Part shown: piece by piece, positions 61,474 through 64,000 of the stretch
Position numbering within the stretch: position 1 is the first letter of the stretch
Layout: each line of letters begins with the position of its first letter
Source: Lepisosteus oculatus
Lineage: Eukaryota; Chordata; Actinopteri; Semionotiformes; Lepisosteidae
Direction of reading: 5' to 3'
DNA length: 64,000 nt
Assembly: GCF_040954835.1 (NCBI RefSeq)
Contig: NC_090706.1
Span: 38,883,148 to 38,947,147, forward strand
Made by a program: the position numbers and the translations under genes
Notes under the pieces: generated by a model
The model's database searches: none
Told to the model about the DNA's origin: nothing
The model's input: the letters and a program-made list of their open reading frames with translations, nothing else

Positions 61474-61641
61474 TCAGTCCTCCGAAATGACATCGATGTC
61501 CTCAGGGCTGCCCTGCCTCGTCGCCACCCTCCACCGGTTGACGTGCTGGTTCCCTTTGCGTTTCTGCTGGGACTCGGGCGCTTCTTCCTCCAGTTTCTGC
61601 CTCTTGTGTTTAGTCCTTCTGTTTTGGAACCAGACTTTGAC
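61474..61641 (-). CDS. emx3: Emx-family homeobox protein, last coding exon (partial gene)
   Basis: Emx proteins are homeodomain transcription factors that pattern the dorsal telencephalon and urogenital tract. This exon encodes 55 residues plus TGA. It opens at a cttcag acceptor in phase 0 with [20 protein letters not shown], which is homeodomain residues 45-60 and the following acidic stretch, including W48, F49, Q50, N51 and R53. It ends with [15 protein letters not shown] and EDIDVISED, the C-terminal signature found only in Emx proteins. An intron between homeodomain residues 44 and 45 is the usual Emx position. Residue 56 is His, whereas EMX2 has Phe and EMX1 has Tyr there, so a third paralogue (emx3) is the best guess but not proven. 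The preceding homeodomain exon was not found up to the right edge, so the gene is cut by the window. Emx identity is certain; the paralogue number is inference. Confidence 0.93.
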   Translation of the reverse strand, partial: VKVWFQNRRTKHKRQKLEEEAPESQQKRKGNQHVNRWRVATRQGSPEDIDVISED

Positions 61642-63484
61642 CTGAAGAGAACAGGAAAGGTCCGCGTTAAGAAAGTGGATTTTTGCAGACTTCACATATA
61701 CTGAAAGGCTCACTTCCCATAAGCTTCTCAAAAGTAGTCCGAGTCACTTATTTATTTTTTTTGCCTTAAGAAAACAGAGTATTTGAAACCATCAAAGTTT
61801 GATCAGAGATGTGAATCTAAGAAAGGATGCCACAGTATTTGAAGTACAAACATTTGAGTATCTCATTCATAGCCCAACATAATACTGTAACACTGGGTGT
61901 TAGTGTCCTCGGAAAGTCAGAAATGCCACATTCTTCATGGGGAAAATTGAGTGATTTATGTTTCACTAAATCTGAAAGCACTAAATATCAAACCCCCTCA
62001 TTTTTCACAAGCAGGTCTAAGCATTTCAGAAGAAAGAATTTTTCCATTTATGCGTTGTAGCAAAATGTGATTCAACAGCACTTTACATGCAGACATTCAA
62101 TAGGATTAAGAAGTAAATTATTAATATACTCACACAACAATTACCGAGAGTTTAGGAGATTCCAGATTATATTCCTTTCCAAAATAAACATATTTTCATT
62201 TATTACAGGTTCAGGTTGCAATTTTTAAATCTTTTATTTATAGTTTTAAGTAACAATCAATCTTTTATGGTGGTACCAAGTGATTGCTTGTCTAAATTAT
62301 AGCTGTCTAGTCTAAAGTGCGACACTTATTTGAAGTGAATGTCTCTATCATTACATTATCTCGGAGTGTCCCGAGAAGACTTTTTATTTGTTTCACAGTG
62401 ATTCCATTTGGGAGAGCAGTGTTTATAATTAAGTACCCAGCAATTTAGAAAGTCAAGAACTATGTAATTTAAAATTTTAATATATATATATTGCAAATAC
62501 CAAAAGCAAACAACAGATATGTTCCAGTTGAAATTCCCTTTTTACAGTTTTTTAAGGTAACATAGTTTCCTCTAAACCAAATAAAACAAAAAGATTAAAA
62601 TGACTAAATCTTCACCCGAGGCTTGAATGTTTTCTGCAAAGTATAATCACTGTAATATATGTTTCTCTTAACTTTTAAAATAGAATGATCTTATTACCAT
62701 AGAATGTTTCCATCCTGTATAATAATGATGTAAAGCCCCAACAAAAGTAACTACCGGTACATTAATATTCTTTTCAAATTGACTGCCAAGCACTGCTTTG
62801 CCTAAGGCTTCATATTATACAGTCTGCTGAAGTATTACATTTGTCAGCTTTGGGGAAATATCTTCTGCAGACTTCAGTATTCATACAAGTGTGTAAGGTC
62901 TATACAGTACGTATTCTCCCATTTCTTTTTTCTTTCTTCTGTAGTTTATTGTATGTTGTGCTTTTTTTTATAACACATTGAGTTTGTGGAAAAGCACCTG
63001 TAAAAATCATTGTATTATGTCGTTTTATAATAATCTTCCATTAGATATCTTTCTGCCACTCTTGTGCCATCTTAGTGCAGTGTCTTGTCAGTTCCTAAAA
63101 CTCCATGCAAATTGTGCAATTTTGAAATGAGCACAAAATTCAGTCTTTATGTCAACATGGCATTACTGTATCTGGTGGCCTGGGTCTGAGCAGGGCATAG
63201 GGGCTCTTGGAGACCGGTGATATTTAAACCCCAAGCGAGAATACTGGACAGGAGTTGCTTATTTTTGCAGGGAGGGTGACTGTCACATATCAGCATACTA
63301 CTCTCTAGTAGGTCTGTTGCCGTCTTTATTACTACACCAGGTGCTGTTTTCTTCTAGGATGCCTTAATTACCCATACGTGCGTTTTCAGTAACCATATTC
63401 AGCCTCAGAAGATCACAGTGAGCCTCAGAGGAACTCTAACTCAGCAGACACAGGACACAGGTTTAACTGCACTGCAGAGTAGAT
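61642..63484 (-). other. Emx intron (partial)
   Basis: This sequence lies upstream of the last Emx exon on the - strand. It begins with the pyrimidine-rich acceptor cctgttctcttcag. It is AT-rich with short AT runs near 62480, and no homeodomain exon was recognised on the - strand. It is taken as the intron that splits the homeodomain between residues 44 and 45. Confidence 0.65.
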
Positions 63485-63711
63485 GCCAGAACAGTGCAGG
63501 GCACAGACAAACACGCATACACGGGGCAATTCAGTGATCCCAATTAACCTGGACAGGAAGTCACTGGACTCTGATTGGAAACCGAAGCACCCAGAGAAAT
63601 CCCATGCAGACACAAGGAGGGACATGCGAACTCCACACAGAACGTATCCTAGTTCAGAATCAAACCCTGGACCCAACAGCTCTGATGCAGCAGCCACTAC
63701 GTCGCCCGGAC
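63485..63711 (-). mobile_element. SINE family B inside the Emx intron
   Basis: This - strand copy is recognisable from aagcacccagagaaatccca, gaactccacacagaa and aatcaaaccctggac (B-box complement). It lies in sequence taken as Emx intron, in the same orientation as the gene. Confidence 0.65.
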
Positions 63712-64000
63712 TTTAAATGAGTGCAGATAAAGGAAAAGAATTTAAAATAATTGAATCGGAGGCCTGATTACAAGACGGGAACAAAAAAAGCACTGCTGAA
63801 GAAATGCTTTCCTTTGAGGACCTAATGATTGTTTCACAATTGTTTAGCAACGAAATTAGCCCAGTGAAAAATAAACAAAATGCAAGTTAACATTTATAAG
63901 GTACTCGCGCCTTCTCATTTTCTTTCAGTGACTCATTTCCTAAACGTTTGCGAAGCCTGCCCTAATGTGCTCTCTGGGCGCGCTGCGTTAGCGTGCGATG

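Noticed and set aside
63483-63716. Open frames on both strands near the right edge
   Set aside because: They lie inside a family B SINE.
1-64000. A prokaryotic-type system, CRISPR array or integrated virus
   Set aside because: No spaced direct repeats of the right type, no operon-like gene packing, and no viral protein recognised.

Overview
The window looks like nuclear DNA of a ray-finned fish, possibly a non-teleost such as gar or bowfin (an inference from the repeat families, not tested). It is AT-rich and gene-poor, and coding sequence appears only as short spliced exons in long noncoding stretches. It is littered with fish-type tRNA-derived SINEs, a LINE 3-prime fragment and several interspersed repeats. 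No prokaryotic operon, CRISPR array or intact transposase was seen.

Two genes are recognised. At 24.5-26.2 kb on the + strand lie two exons of a divergent class I Rab11 family interacting protein (Rab11-FIP). Exon 1 carries the N-terminal C2 domain in a CpG-rich block. Exon 2 continues it after a 1057-base intron, with the tryptophan-led basic linker typical of the family. At 61474-61641 on the - strand is the last coding exon of an Emx homeobox gene: the end of homeodomain helix 3 and the Emx-specific tail. Its upstream exons lie beyond the right edge. The genes point at each other across about 35 kb. That matches the human EMX2-RAB11FIP2 and EMX1-RAB11FIP5 neighbourhoods, so this is probably a third locus of the same paralogy group, perhaps emx3.

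Region by region: 1-24 kb is noncoding with scattered repeats, a 27-bp minisatellite, a purine/G-rich tract near 16.7-17.0 kb and a CTCF-like site at 20980. 24.4-28.3 kb holds the Rab11-FIP-like gene and a second GC-rich block that may contain another exon. 28-44 kb is mostly noncoding, with SINEs, a 5S rRNA-like relic and homeodomain-motif-rich stretches that look like regulatory candidates. 44.7-45.5 kb has an unrecognised candidate terminal exon with its own poly(A) signal, and a second short open stretch. 46-59 kb is repeats and noncoding DNA with a CpG-rich patch near 56 kb. 59-61.5 kb is AT-rich and probably holds the Emx 3-prime UTR. 61.6-64 kb is Emx intron ending in a SINE.

The most notable points are the fast-evolving Rab11-FIP copy with no visible Rab-binding domain, its conserved linkage to Emx, and a recurrent repeat tail whose sequence fits a hammerhead ribozyme core.
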